In this document: one piece after another, positions 38,666 through 52,000 of the stretch
How the letters are laid out: every line of letters starts with the position of its first letter
How positions within the stretch are numbered: position 1 is the stretch's first letter
Assembly: GCA_026545765.1 (NCBI GenBank)
Contig: CM048841.1
Span: forward strand, 90,039,419 to 90,103,418
DNA length: 64,000 bases
Direction: 5' to 3'
Source: Plantago major
Taxonomy: Eukaryota; Streptophyta; Magnoliopsida; Lamiales; Plantaginaceae
The notes under the pieces: model-generated
What the model saw: only the letters and a program-made list of their open reading frames with translations
Database searches by the model: none
What the model was told of the DNA's origin: nothing
Position numbers and translations under genes: made by a program

Positions 38666-39865
38666 TCATGCAAAGAGGAATCGGAAAAGGTGATGGAAAT
38701 TAAGGTGAAGGATTGATTACAGATGATAACAGTTGATTAGTGTTAATAAATGAAGCTTAGAGAGATGATGATGTACAGAAGACAAGAATGAAATTGAAGT
38801 GTCTGTGAAGGAGAAGATTAGGAGGAGAGTGATTACCTTGTTGTTATCGGCGATTGGAAAAATAGAAAAGGAAAGGAAGTAGTTTGTTTGTCGATTTATA
38901 TATATGGTCAGGTTTGGTGGATGAAAGCCACGGGGATGGAGGAGAAATGGTTACAGAGTTTGGAGTGGAGGAGGATTTTTATTTATAGGTGAACGATAAC
39001 GACAATTAAAATATGGGATGGTTTTACAATGCCAAAGATGAGATTGGTTTATTCAGGCCTCAAAGATAATCCAAGTGTACGTGTACTAAAATCCAACTGA
39101 AAGTAGCTGATAGCTAATTAATTAGTTGGTTAGGTAACGCTAGCTAATTAGGGAGCTAATTAACTAGCTGAGAACCCAGCTGATTTTAAATGTGAATGTT
39201 TAGCAAATTAGCCGATAAGCTAGTTGGTATTTTGTAAAATAATATAAAAGTGCATTACTCTTATTTTTATTTTCTTTAACCTTTTCATCGTATTATTAGT
39301 CTATAGTTTTTAAATAATAGTACATCACATTTTGTCCAATTATTCTAATATATATTCAATGTACTTTACATCGGCACTTTAATAACATCATCAAAATTAT
39401 CAGAAGTTGAAAGAAATATTCGTTGAGCATTTTAACTTAGTAATGAAAAAAATCGAGAATTGATGTGTATTACGTATGTCGTTTTAAAGAGATGCGGATG
39501 CATTAATCCTTATGCTAGTTGCAAACAAATACACAAAATGTATAACAAAGGATCCAACAATATAAAATATAAGTCGAGAATTCTAATGACCTTTCATGTG
39601 GTCTACAAATAATACGGCATTAATTAAAGATGGAACACGAGTAAATAATAAAAACGGGTAGTTTTTCCTTCTTCTTTTTTCAGGGATATTTTCGGAATAA
39701 AAAAGATAATAAGGAGCTTCTTTTTAAAAAAAAGCTAACTTGGGTAATTTAACAAATTAGCTTTTAAATGCAAATTAATCGATTTAAAAAGGCTAGCGTT
39801 AATTCAGCTTTTATTAGTCGATGGTAAAAAAAGCTCATTGAAAAAAGTGTAAGCAGAACCCTAAT
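38666..39865. other. bHLH gene promoter and intergenic DNA
   Basis: The 5' flank of the bHLH gene, including a purine-rich 5' UTR-like part up to about 38.97 kb. Beyond it the sequence is AT-rich. CTAGCTAATTA-type repeats occur near 39.1 kb. No other gene seen. Confidence 0.4.
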
Positions 39866-40054
39866 GTCAAAGCGTTTGTAAAAGTGTCGGTGACACCCAA
39901 GAGATCGCGGGTTCGATCCCCGAAATTAGTGATTAATTTCTCTTCATAGAAAAGGATTGAATTGTTGATTAGAGATTTATTATGATAAAAATTTGTCCAA
40001 TGCTAGTATTGTAATTTTAATATTGTATCTCAAAAAAAAAAAAGAGATTTATTA
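39866..40054 (+). mobile_element. SINE-like head plus a nested short poly(A) insertion
   Basis: The part 39890-39935 (GGTGACACCCAAGAGATCG, then GCGGGTTCGATCCCCG) resembles a tRNA-derived SINE head with a clear B box. Further on, a 60-bp piece ending in a run of 12 A (about 40032-40043) is flanked by a 12-bp direct repeat AGAGATTTATTA (39971-39982 and 40043-40054). That is the signature of a target-primed retroposition of a 5'-truncated element. Confidence 0.5.
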
Positions 40055-41554
40055 GGCTACTATTTACAACTAAATTAAAATTTCTCACGCTACCTACTTC
40101 CTTACCCACTTCACTTTTCTATTATCAGAATAACCCTAAACTAATCAAATAATATTAAAACATCTTACACATCATTTCATTTTTACACTTCATATGTAAC
40201 TTATATTGAAGCACATAATTGACTGAAGATCACAAGACATTTCAAACAATACTATAAAATTTTAACTATTACAAACACAATTTTTTACTATAACTCAATC
40301 CAAGTTTAATTACTATCAATCTGTTAATGTCCGGTCAATTAAATTTGCAATCCAAACCCTCTATTTATTATTATAATTTAAAAGTAATTTATTATCAAAT
40401 AAAAAAAATATAAAAAACTTCCGTGATAAATATGTCAATAGTTGGAACCACCCAAAACTCCATACCTCCCAACTGCTACTACATCGAAGCTAAAAACAAT
40501 ACTGGTTGCTTGAATCACTAGAAGTAATACACTTGTAATATACTAGTATAGTAATGATGATTATTAATTAAATAAATAACTAGAATTAGTGAGGTACCAA
40601 GAGAAAATTAATTTCAAGGGGCTGATCTTGGGGTGCATGTGATGGGGGTGGCCCGCCACAGTCAATGGGAGGGCGGGCCTACTTTCATGTGCGTCTGCTG
40701 CTATCTATCTATCAGTCACCGTTACTCTTCACTCCCTGTCTTTTCTCCACCTCATCACCCCGTTCCGTTCCACCTTCTATTCCTTCCCTAATTGCTTTTT
40801 ATTAAACCAACTTAATCAACTTATCTCATAATCTTATCTAAACACAACTACTTTTGAGAATTTTATAAAGTTACATTTTCTATATAACAGTCGTTACACT
40901 ATTCACGATTAGATTAGTACTTGTACCATACAATCTTGTGGGTTAGAGGGTAAAGTTGAAGCTAAATATATTGAGAATTTTATGAGGCATAAATTGGGTG
41001 GAATTTTATAAGCATATTAATTAAAATACGAACAACTAATCTTACTTGGCTTTAAAGTCTGTAATGCATGAAATAGAGTTCATAGAGTTTGAATTTATAG
41101 CTGTAGTCATGATTCTTTTCATCGCACATCCCACATAAAGTTTTCAACGTAATGTTTCATTTTGACATTTTATTTGTTGGCTAGTTAACTAATCAATCAT
41201 ATAGTTATTATTCAACTGTCTTCACTATTTTCAAACATACTCGATTTTTAAAAATCGGAATCCTAAATAATTACGAAAACATTGAGATCAAAATGAACAT
41301 ATTTAGTTGATTTCTAAGCCAGAGGTGATGCATCATGCATTTACCAAAAGAGCTAATCCATATATATGTATAGGAAAAATGAACTTTGAGCAAGTGTAAG
41401 AGAAAAAGAGGCAGATGCACTTTTCCTTTTTCCATTATCATAATAGTTACGACAGGCCCACCCAGCTCGGTCTGTAAAAAAGACAGTCCAACCATTTTCG
41501 TTAATATATAAAAGTATGGATTGAATATTTGATTGGAACTTTAAATACATATAA
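40055..41554. other. AT-rich intergenic DNA, no gene seen
   Basis: No coding homology. A less AT-rich stretch near 40.62-40.76 kb (GGGGGTGGCCCGCCACAG) has no recognisable function. Confidence 0.35.
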
Positions 41555-42770
41555 CATGGTCCGGACCAACCCGGACCGACTGAAAAAGCCCGCGGCCCGG
41601 ACCGTTTAAGCCCGACATACATGGTAATCATATTGTGTTGTATTTGATATGAATCGATATTTATTAATCGAGCAAGCACATTAACATTGGCTTTAAAAAA
41701 ACTAACTAGACTAATTGGGCTTAACGTCCATGTACATTAAGCTAGTCCAATTCCTATAGTCCAACTTTACACCACATGCTACTGTCCATTTCCAGTGTCC
41801 ATTACTCCATTTAGAATTTTAGATATTGTATTGGGATTTAGGGTTCACTCATCTTGCCGTCACTCATCACCATCTATATTTCATTCATCATTATCTCCTC
41901 CCACAGACCTCGATCTCGCCAATTTCTAAGAGCCGTTGTTGAATGGTAACATTTCCGACCCGACTTCCGAGATGAACTAGTTGAACAGTAACAATTCTTT
42001 CAGCATATCTCCTCCATCCACAAGACCACCACGACCTTGATTCACCTATAAATAGGTATGTTTTTAACTCAATTCACCACACCATTCTAATTCTCTCTCA
42101 CTCTCTCATCATCTAATGGCAGATTATTCTTATGCTACTTTCTTGAGTTCTTAATTTACTTGTGGTTTTCATTTTTTTAGTTAATTTTTCAGTAAAATAG
42201 AAAAAAATGAATTCATCTTCTGGGAATAGTATGTCTTCGAAAGTTGGTAGTTCCCATTCCAATTCGAAAATTGTTAAATTAAATGGCCAAGAATTTACTT
42301 TTGAAAATGAGTTTGATTTTGCAAAATGGATGTATTCTAATGGCCTCGTTGGAATTTCACGCCTGAATCCAGCATGGGTGCACCAACTGACAATATTGAT
42401 GGTGATGATGCGCAAGCAGAGCCATCCAGCGAACCTGCTGGAAATGTGAAAAAAAGAAAAAGTCGTGCAAAATGTTGGAATCTTTTTTATAAAGATTATG
42501 AAAAGCAAATTGCAACATGTCGTATTTGTTCATACAAGGAGTTTGTAATAACATTTTACGTGCAAAGAAAAATAAGTTTTTGTTTATTATTTTTTTGGAT
42601 CCGGAACAACCCGTTTATGGGCCCCGACCCGGCCCGCCCGACCCTAAATTTAATGGGGTTGGGGGCTTGGCCAGGCCTGCATATATCTCAAAAGCCCGGG
42701 CCATTAAAAACAGGCCCGAAATAGACCCGGACCACTTCAGCCCGGACCGGCCTGATTGCCACCTCTAAAC
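41555..42770 (+). mobile_element. hAT transposon remnant with BED zinc-finger N-terminus
   Basis: GC-rich ends carry CCGGACC and CCCGG runs (41558-41624 and 42600-42760), and the right edge is GATTGCCACCTCTAA, typical of hAT ends (TAGAGGTGGCAA). The interior encodes only the start of a hAT transposase: a Ser-rich N-terminus from 42207 (MNSSSGNSMSSK, then KLNGQEFTFENEFDFAKW). After a frameshift near 42370 comes a BED-like stretch (RKSRAKCWNLFYKDY, then CRICSYKEF). The catalytic core and dimerisation domain are absent. The left boundary is uncertain. Confidence 0.6.
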
Positions 42771-44057
42771 CAAAGTGGCAGCCATGTGCAGCTTTCACAA
42801 AAAGTCTAATGCTCCAAAGAAATGGAAAATAAGTTGACTCAGCAGATCACTAATAAATAGTACTATATTTCACTTAATAATGACAACTTGTACACTAAGA
42901 TCTAATCCAAATTTCTCACCGTAATTATCATACCATGTGCAGTACTTTCATATAATAATCAAGTAAAATACATATTAGCATAAGCAGGCATTAATCATCA
43001 TAAGCAAGGGCTAATTGTTCCCCTGCTATTGAGACCGCATTAAACAATGAGGAAGGCTTCACATAATAACTTGATATAGCAGAAACTTAGGTTGATATTC
43101 ATGATGCTAATAAAAACCTTTCATAACCCACTCCTAGAAGTTTCTTTTTCATTTTTATTGTACAGTAAAGAAACGATACTAACCACATAACTTGCTTTTT
43201 CAGGAAGGATGGTTACTGCAGGTTTTCTTTTTTTTATGTAACACAGTATTTGAAAAGTAAAAGGCGAAGAGAAAGACATATACGTTGGATCTTGTTCCTT
43301 GAAAAGACAACATACAGCATTATTTAGGAAGATCAAAGTATTAGTACATTTTAATTAAAGAACTAAAAACTAGATTAACTCTAATCATAGACAATCTCTA
43401 AGTTGATCCATATTTCAGTGCTGTATGTTAAAGCTCAAGAAAAGACAAGCCCAACAGTTTATGCCACTGATATGCGACTTTTGGCTTCTCTGAAAGACAT
43501 TGGATTCAAAATTGAGAATGCCATTTTGAGAATCAAAAGAAACGGTATAAAACGATAAAATTGTTCTATTATTGGACACTTTCATGCTCCCTCGTGAAAT
43601 TTGATCATAGAACCATATCATCTCACCACTACTAGAATCCAGATGAACCTGGGCACTCACCATCAACACTTTATACTGCTGCAATCAGCATGCCACTGAT
43701 TTGATCTGAACAGGCTGGAGATTTTGTAGTTTAGTGAGCTCATGGCATGCATATGATATGAGTAGATGGATTCCTACCAACACTATACTATCATAGCTAT
43801 GCTTATCGTTTTATGTCTAGCATGCATTGAAAGACAGAGAAGATATAATTAGGCTTAAGTGTGCTCACTTGATTGATGGATTGGTGAGTACTAACAATTG
43901 CGCTTAACTCTAATTTATACTGCTTGGGCCCCTTTAATGCAATGAGTTATTTCAGCACTCAGACCACTCGTTCCCCTTCTAATGAAAGCAAGATATGAAG
44001 AAAGTCTGTCAATATTTTCACTCGGAAACTGGATGCAGAAGTCGTACACAGTAAAAC
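42771..44057. other. Intergenic DNA, no gene seen
   Basis: Short frames on both strands (for example minus 43684-43415) have no recognisable family. No RNA gene found. Confidence 0.35.
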
Positions 44058-44926
44058 TGTTGGGTAAATTTCATATATGCGGGAGAGTAGTGTATCGAAG
44101 ATGGATATCTGGAACACAACACAAGAACAAAACAAAATATTTATACTGTTGAGCGAAGTCTTGGCCTAGGTCCTTAAGACTTTAGTTGTCCCGCCCTGGT
44201 GCTCACGGTTTACGTAACAAACAGTCTACCAAGATAGAACAGCAGTGATGAATTAGAATTCTAGCACTTGAACTCGAACTCCGGCGAATTACTATAATAA
44301 TGGATTAAATAACTGAAGAATATCCAACACCCGCCATATTTTATACTTCTTTATCCTCCGATACGGTTAGAAAATCCCATGGAAATTCGTATTCAACATC
44401 CTCCAAAGTTAAAAGTTACTTAAGACTTAAAATCCGTAAAGGATAAACTATCTTGGGATTCTTCACAATTCTCCTACATGAGAATCTGCGATTGGATGAT
44501 TTTAAACGAAATAGGGGAGCCCTATATATAGATATTCAAAGGTTGCAAGGAGAAGATACAATGCTTGAACCACAACTCTCTGTCTCACATCGAGGAAGTA
44601 CGAGTTTGGTTCAAAACTCTTCACAAACAGGCGCCCAGCTTAGTTGGAATGTCACAACACTTCCAACAGACAGGTTGCGCCAGCTTAGTTGGAAAGTTTC
44701 TTTTTCTTAACAACCTTTCAAGGTGTTCCTTGAGGTACCAAGTTCAAACCTCTTCTTCCACACCTTCTTATCTTTTTATTTTGTCGGAATTCATTGCAAC
44801 TTAATTGCAAATACCTTCGTATTAATAATTACAAGTGGTCTATTTGTGCATTAATTTCTCATTCGTCTTCAATCCGAATTGAGTAATTAAAGACACTAAA
44901 CACACTTTAATTAAAAATTCCAACAA
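44058..44926 (+). repeat. Putative LTR (TGTTGG...CCAACA)
   Basis: The stretch starts with TGTTGGGTAAATTTC and ends with AAAAATTCCAACA, perfect 6-bp inverted ends of LTR type. It contains a TATA-like CTATATATAGATATT at about 44521. A partial second copy lies at 46184-46441. A canonical primer-binding site was not seen after the end, so the LTR call is tentative. Confidence 0.45.
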
Positions 44927-46183
44927 TCCCCCACATGAATTTATGCACACACGTGCTTCACACACTTCAGTTTTCCAGCGGAAAATCATATTGCATCAGG
45001 ATCGATTGTCATTGACATTGAATCGTCCCTAGTATAATACCATCGGATTTACTTGCCACCCGGTGGACATGGTGCCTTGAACCAGTCGGCGTTTTGTGTA
45101 AACCAAGACAATGATATCAACACAATAATTCTCCTTATTGCCTCTTTCCTTTTCTCAGTCCATTAAAGGCCTTGGACTTCTTGGATTCATAAGTGTTCTT
45201 GTTTGAAGCGGCCTAGACTTCACAATTAAATAGGTGACCTCGTTCTAAGAGCATTCCTGTCAATGCTCTGCTTGTAAGATAAAGAGATTAAGAATCGTCT
45301 TCAGAGATCATTAAGAGTTTAGTGACTCATCCTCCGCCGGGACTGCATGAGCACTTAATGTCTTTCACGGGAATGGCGCAAATGGAGTATAACTCCTAAG
45401 CTTTTACTTTGAAGTACAAAACTTCACGAGGCACGTACTAGTCCTTTACAGCTTAGTTGTCCCATTGAACCACATTTTCGGGATCTCCAGTCAGTATGGT
45501 TGGGTTGCCACCGTAAATCCCTTAAAGAGTGGGTCTTAAGCCCATTCCCCTAGATAGGCAGATTATTTGATCAGTTAGGTGTTGCTTTTGTTTAGTGGAT
45601 CCGCATGTAATCCTTTGATTTCACATAATCAATAGTGATAACCCACCTATAGATCAACTGCCAAATGGTCTTATGTCTATGACACAGCGTATAGACTAAC
45701 CATATAACATGTGTGCTTTGACATGCTCATGTGATTGTGTACATCAATCCACATTTTACTTCCACCTATGATTCACTAACAATCTATGGTTTCTCCATGC
45801 ATGCTTGAGACAACTCATATGTTATGACAGCGATAAGGAAGTATTTCTTTGAGCCATCATGATCATGCACTCAACATGTACCTTAAGGATATGCATCTCC
45901 ACGACTTAAAACTTCACGTTTCATAAGTCAATAATTTATTTATTGTCTCCAGCTATAGAGAATTCTTTTCAACTAGATTTTATATTCAGTAAACCACAAA
46001 GATTTCAGTTTAGACACAAGAAATTCACTTGACTTCATGCCACTACAATGCTCTTAATTGAAATCATCATTCTTTGAACCCGTAGTTCAATCAATTAATT
46101 CCATGCCGGTAACACAGTCTCAATTGGAAATAATCACAATTTAGAACTACAATCCAACCAATGTTCTTCAAGAAAATTTACGG
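44927..46183 (+). mobile_element. Non-coding interior of a putative LTR element
   Basis: It begins ATCCCCCACATGAATTTATG and contains no gag or pol reading frame. It lies between the LTR-like repeat and its partial copy and would be the interior of a non-autonomous element. Confidence 0.4.
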
Positions 46184-46441
46184 TGGAATTCCATGAAAAT
46201 CCCATGAATATTCGTATTCAACGTCCTCCAAACTTAAAAGTTACTTAGGAATTGAAATCCGTAAAGGATAAACTATCTTAGAATCCTTCACAATTCTCCT
46301 AGAAGAGAATCTGCGATTGGATGATTTTAAACGAAATAGAGGAGCTCTATATATAGATATTCAAAGGTTGCAAGGAGAAGATACAATGCTTGAACCACAA
46401 CTCTATGTCTCACATCGAGGAAGTACGAGTTTGGTTCAAAA
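46184..46441 (+). repeat. Partial second copy of the 44-kb LTR-like repeat
   Basis: This matches 44363-44617 closely: TCCGTAAAGGATAAACTATC, CTGCGATTGGATGATTTTAA and AGGAAGTACGAGTTTGGTTC occur in both. Sequences diverge on both sides, so the copy is truncated. Confidence 0.75.
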
Positions 46442-47442
46442 CCATGTTAGGCTCATGAGTCATGACAGACCTATGTTCCCAACTCTCAACATAAGATCAT
46501 TCTATAAAACGAGCGGAACATATCCACTCTGGTTTAACCTGTTGGAAGATGATTTAACCAACAGGCAACGGATTAATTTTCCTCAAGCAGACAACAACAG
46601 ACTAATTTCAGTGTTTCATTTCACAATAGCATTCAGAACAATACCAATCAACCATGAAAATTAATTGGACAAAATGGATAAGTCCCCATTGCAGGGTTTG
46701 CATTGTTTGGTAGGAAGCTTTCTTATAATCTTAAATTCGGACTACTTAATGTTTGGATTTGGTGAATGGACTAATCGTGTTGGATGCCTCTTCCCGCTCT
46801 CTAGGTTTTAGTTCTGTGAGAACTACATATCTCAATAACTAAACAATTTCTTGACTACAAGCATATCCAGGACATCGTTCAGCAAAGCATCAAATGTCAA
46901 ATGGAAATGCTAATATAGAACATTACTTAGCTAGTTAGTTGTATATGGCCTAACAAGCTGTAAGTTATCATCTGCATCCTCCTCCCACAGTAGGACATTA
47001 AGGTTCCACATAATACCGCTTAAGTAACAATTTGGCTTAGATAAACTGGCAGAAACTAGCATAAAGCATTGACATATAGTATACATTATAGACGAGCGAA
47101 GCAGAAGAACACAACACATATTTCACAACATAGAGAATGTAAGTGAGAGAACAGTGCTTTTAGAAACTTTTAAGATCTTTTAAGTTTGTTCGTGGAAAAC
47201 TCAGTATCAGACTAATAGGTTTGTTGTGTGGTGCCAACAGGAGAAGCAACTCATATTAATCTACATATGAGAATCAGCTTATGACTGATCCTTGCATATA
47301 GCAAAAAGATTCCAGGTTTTAGTTTGTCAGCTCTACTGCATCCTGAGTTCAAAAAAAGCAGCATTGGAGGAAAATAAGTAGCACTATAAAATGAAAAGTA
47401 GGAAACTTACACAATCGACAAATCAACACGCTATATAGCACA
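46442..47442. other. Intergenic DNA, no gene seen
   Basis: Remains of the repeat above, then the 3' flank of the minus-strand tail-anchored gene. No other gene recognised. Confidence 0.35.
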
Positions 47443-48425
47443 TCAAGTTGGAGGCAGTTCGGTGAGGATTCCTCCTTCTCCCACATTCAATGACCACACC
47501 AGAAATATAACAAGTATGACCAGCATACAAGCCAGGAGAACCAGATTTGGTTTGCTCAAGCTCAACGGAAGATTCTCCAGCCATTTCTTCTCATCAGACA
47601 AACCACCACAGTACTCTTCAAACACAGCAGCTATCAGAGCATCCAGAAGCTTTCTGGAATAGCCAAGATCTTCCGATTTCAACACTCGAATTCTAGCTTC
47701 TTTCAGACACTTCATGACCATCTCTACCTCAATAGATTCTATCTTAGACGAATCAACTTCAGAAACATCATCTAGAATCACATTCTTCTCAGAAGTGACT
47801 GTAGAAGATAGTGATGCCAGATCCAACATGATAAGTGTTTCCGGAGATGGTCCGATCACTGGATCTCCGGAAGCAATTGAGTTCTGGAAAGCAGAAACAC
47901 AACGCTAATCACAACTTGATAAGGAATTTTCAAGCAGTTTTGTAGACATTAAATAAAGCCTTAGGGAAATGAACTGAGCAGACTCAAATTCAGCAACATA
48001 TACTACTCCAGAGAAATTGAGTTCTCGAAAGCAGAAACACAACGCTAATCACAACTAGATAACGAACTTTCAAGCAGTTTTGTAGACATATGATATAACC
48101 CTAGGGAAATGAACTGATCAGACACAAATTCAGCAACATATACTATTCCAGAGCAAATTACCTCATCGGAATCAGTGCGGAGATGATGATCAGAAACTTC
48201 CACCAGCGATTCTTCAGGCAAATTCGTCAGATCAGGAACCGAAATCTTCCTGATGACCTAAGAACAAATTGAAAGCTCGATTATGAGCTTGTTTTCCGAT
48301 CATTGTACAGAAATAGTTCAGATTCATACCTTTTTCGGATTTGATTTGACATCAGGAGTGGATTTCAGCCGGCGATTTGGATCTCTCTGTGGTGTTTGGA
48401 ATGGGAGCTGAGATGAATCTCTCAT
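47443..48425 (-). CDS. Tail-anchored protein of unknown function
   Basis: Three exons join in phase 0: 48425-48330, 48257-48162, 47883-47443, encoding 210 aa. The N-terminus (MRDSSQLPFQTPQRDPNRRL) is polar and basic. The middle is acidic and Ser-rich, with a helical stretch (IEVEMVMKCLKEARIRVLKS and YSRKLLDALIAAVFEEY). Near residues 178-194 a single hydrophobic segment (LVLLACMLVILVIFLVW) precedes a short tail, so the protein is probably C-terminally anchored with its bulk in the cytosol. I do not recognise the family. Clean splice sites and intact frames support a real gene. The intron before exon 3 contains a 140-bp tandem duplication that copies the acceptor region. Confidence 0.75.
47880..48159. 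repeat. 140-bp tandem duplication across an intron acceptor
   Basis: Two direct copies offset by 140 bp (GTTCTGGAAAGCAGAAACAC at 47881, GTTCTCGAAAGCAGAAACAC at 48021; CCAGAGAAATTGA and CCAGAGCAAATTA at the ends). The proximal copy includes the used acceptor and the first bases of exon 3. In the distal copy the acceptor reads TCGAG. Confidence 0.85.
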
Positions 48426-49092
48426 GTTTTGGGAAAGTGTTTGTTAATCGAGCGGGAATTTTTGAATAATGTCAAGCAGCAAAAATGTTTAAATAGAGTA
48501 GTGATTTCCCTCCGGTTTACTAGGACCTTTTGTTCCAACTCATTTCATTTTTTGGTCATTAGAGTCCTAAATCTTTTTAATAAAATCTAAAAGTTAAAGT
48601 TGATGTTAATGTAGAGTTCATAAATGCAAAATGAATTCTCTTTTGTGTTTGTACTTTCTTGAAATCACTAAATTAGGGGATAGACAACTTTAATACTATA
48701 ACTATGCTAGGTTGGCACATGTTGTCCTCAGTTTCGTGGCCATGGCAAATTTAGTCCCGACTTTGTATTTTTTGGCAAATTTGATACACTTTACGAACTT
48801 AACGGACCAACCCCACTCATGGAACGTGCTCCTGCTGACTTGGCAAGACGAATCGGCGAACTAAGGAGAGTTTAAGATAGTTCGCTGTCAAATATTGCTT
48901 TTTTCCCCAAATCTAAAAAATATCAAATTCAGTAAAACCCTAATGGTTTCCCAATTATACCAATTAACCTACAGAGTTAGAGAACGGCACGACCCCTTTC
49001 TCTCTGGAACTTGCGATCGAAATAGCAGTGTCCATGGTGTTGTTTGTGGTGTTTGTTTGCTTTCATTTTGTTCTTATTGGAAATAGATAACT
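48426..49092. other. Promoter side of the tail-anchored gene, no gene seen
   Basis: No coding homology and no RNA. It lies between the tail-anchored gene start and the Copia LTR. Confidence 0.4.
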
Positions 49093-52000
49093 GAAAGAAT
49101 GTTTTCCGTGAGGAATTCATTGATAACCATGGGGTATAAATACAAGAGTATAATATAGAGTTTTAGACTAATGATATTCTAACTAAGCTATACTAAACCT
49201 ACTATGATTAAGATTCTAGATTCTTTAATATTCTAACTAATATTTACATAATCTATCACACCCATGATCAAGCGGGAGGTTTATTTAACACTTAGATCCA
49301 AAATCTTCAAACAAAACTCTCGGCAGTCCTTTGGTAAATATATCTGCAATCTGATATCGAGAAGGAACATGTAAGACCCGAACGTGACCACGTGCGACAT
49401 GTTCTCGGACAAAATGAATATCCATCTCAATATGTTTCGTGCGCTGATGTTGAACTGGATTGCCAGACAGATAAACTGCACTAACATTATCACAATACAC
49501 CAACGTAGCCTTGGAAATCGGATTATGCAACTCAAGCAGAAGGTTGCGAACACGCGTCTGAAACAACATTTGCTACGCCGATATTCAAATTCAAAGATCG
49601 GATCTAGACATCGTAGGTCGACGTTTATTTGGACCACGAGATCAAGTTATCACCAAGGAACACACAATAGCAGACGTCGAGCAGCGCGTATCCGGGCAAC
49701 CTCCCCAATCGGCATCCATGTAGGAGACAAGAGCCGAAGTCGCCGATGGATACAAATGCAATCCAAAATCCAAGGTGCCCTTAATATATCGAAGTATGCG
49801 TTTGAGAGCATGCATATGAATATCACGAGGAGAGTGCATGTGCAAGCAAATTTGTTGCACGGCATAGGAGATATCGGGCTTGGTAAACATCAAATATTGA
49901 AGAGCACCTACGAAACGGCGATAATGAGTCGGATCCGCAAAAAATGCACCGGAGGTACTACTCGTCTTGGGTTGCGTGTCAACCGGCGTCAAGGAGGGCT
50001 TACATGAGGACATGCCAGCTCGATCAATAATTTCCTCAGCATACTTGCGCTGTGATAAGAACATACCATCTTTATGACGAGTAACTGCAATACCGAGAAA
50101 ATAATTCAAAGGACCAAGATCTTTCATTGCAAACTCCGAGGCAAGCAGATTCATAATAGAACATCGTAGTGAGTCGGAGGAAGCAGTGAGAATAATGTCA
50201 TCAACATATAGTAATATGTATGCCATATCTGAACCCTGCCGGTATATGAATAAAGACGTATCACATTTGCTGTTCACAAAACCAAGAGAGGAGACATAAT
50301 CTGCAAATCGCTTGTACCATGCCCGAGGAGCCTGCTTAAGACCATACAATGATTTGCGAAGTAGACAAACATAATCCGGATGAATCGGATCTCGAAAACC
50401 CATAGGTTGATGCATATACACAGTCTCCTTGAGTTCTCCGTGTAAGAAGGCATTTTTGACATCCAATTGATGAATCGATCACTGCCTGGATAAAGAAAGA
50501 CTTAGAACTGTACGTATCGTAGCCGGTTTCACCACAGGACTAAACGTCTCACCACAATCAATGCCCACCTGTTGAGTTGTACCATCACCTACAAGACGAG
50601 CTTTATGCCTCTCAAATTCACCATTAGATTTCACTTTATGAGCAAATATCCACATAGAACGAATAACATTGACATTAGGTGGACGGGGTACTAAATCCCA
50701 CGTCTTATTTTTAATAAGAGCATCAAATTCATCTTCCATAGCCATTTTCCAATTCGGGTCCCTAAGAGCGGAAACCGGATTACGAGGTATAGGTGACTTC
50801 GTAATAGTGGCGAGATTTCCAAAATCCGGGCCATAGAATTTGGGATTGGGAATGCGGGCGCGACTGGAACGAATCGGTGGGTCGATTGTCTTTGGATCGG
50901 AGAAGGGCCTCGGCGGTTGTGGTGAGGGACTCTGTGGTGAAAGCTGGACAGGTATGGGGGTAATATGACCCAATCGAGAGGAATGGGTGGAAGAAGATCG
51001 AGCCGGGGTGGCCGGCGTATGGTGGACCGTCGGTCTCGAGTTGGCCGAAAGCGGGGAAGGTACTGAATCGGCTAGGGTTGGCGGTTTAGTAACATGTGGC
51101 AAATTCTGTATCACAAACAGGGTAATCCCATCGTCTAGGGAACCATAGGGCAAGGGTTGCGGTTTAATTTGGGAGGAGAAGGGGAAATTATTTTCATAAA
51201 AAACAACGTGGCGAGAAATAGTTATCTTATGAGTCGATAAATCATAGCATTTGAATCCACGATGGTTCACCGAATATCCCAAAAACACACAAGGTGTAGA
51301 CCTAGGTTGAAGCTTGTGAATGGTAGTGGATTGTATGAGGGGATAACATAAGCACCCAAAGACCCGAAGATGGGAGTATGATGGTTTGCGTTGATACAGG
51401 ATTTGAAGGGGGGAGGCATGGTTTAGGATCTTGCTCGGTAAAATGTTAAGAAGATAAGTTGCCATACCTAACGCATGATGCCAAAAAGATTGGGGTAGGG
51501 AGGCATGAACGAGTAAAGTCCTAATGATATTATTGATAGACCGGATTTTTCTTTCGGCTTTACCGTTTTGCGAAGAAGTATGGGGGCATGAAAGACGGAA
51601 AGACATCCCATTAGTTTCGCAAAAACTCTTGAATTGGCCATTATCATATTCCCTCCCATTGTCACATTGAATATTCTTAATATGTCTCTCAAATTGGTTA
51701 AGTATATGCGCACGAAGGATAGAGAATTTTGCATAAACATCTGATTTCCTAGCTAAGGGAAAAGTCCACAAAAAGTTTGAGAAATCATCCAAGAAAAGAA
51801 CATAATAACGATGACCCAATGAGCTTAACACAGGAGAGGTCCATAAGTCACTATGAATAATATCAAAAGGTAACATTGTTTGAGACATAGAAGCATCAAA
51901 AGGCAACTTTATGTGTTTACCAAGAATGCAAGAACGACAAATACCGGAAAGACTAGATTTAGCAGAAGGAATGCTATTATTCGTCAGAGGTAACTTAAAA

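Noticed and set aside
46317..46664. 115-codon plus-strand frame
   Set aside because: It begins inside the LTR-like repeat copy, also open at 44453, and lacks any protein-family pattern.
49384..50007. Plus-strand 207-codon frame
   Set aside because: It is antisense to the Copia reverse transcriptase and RNase H and is a shadow frame.
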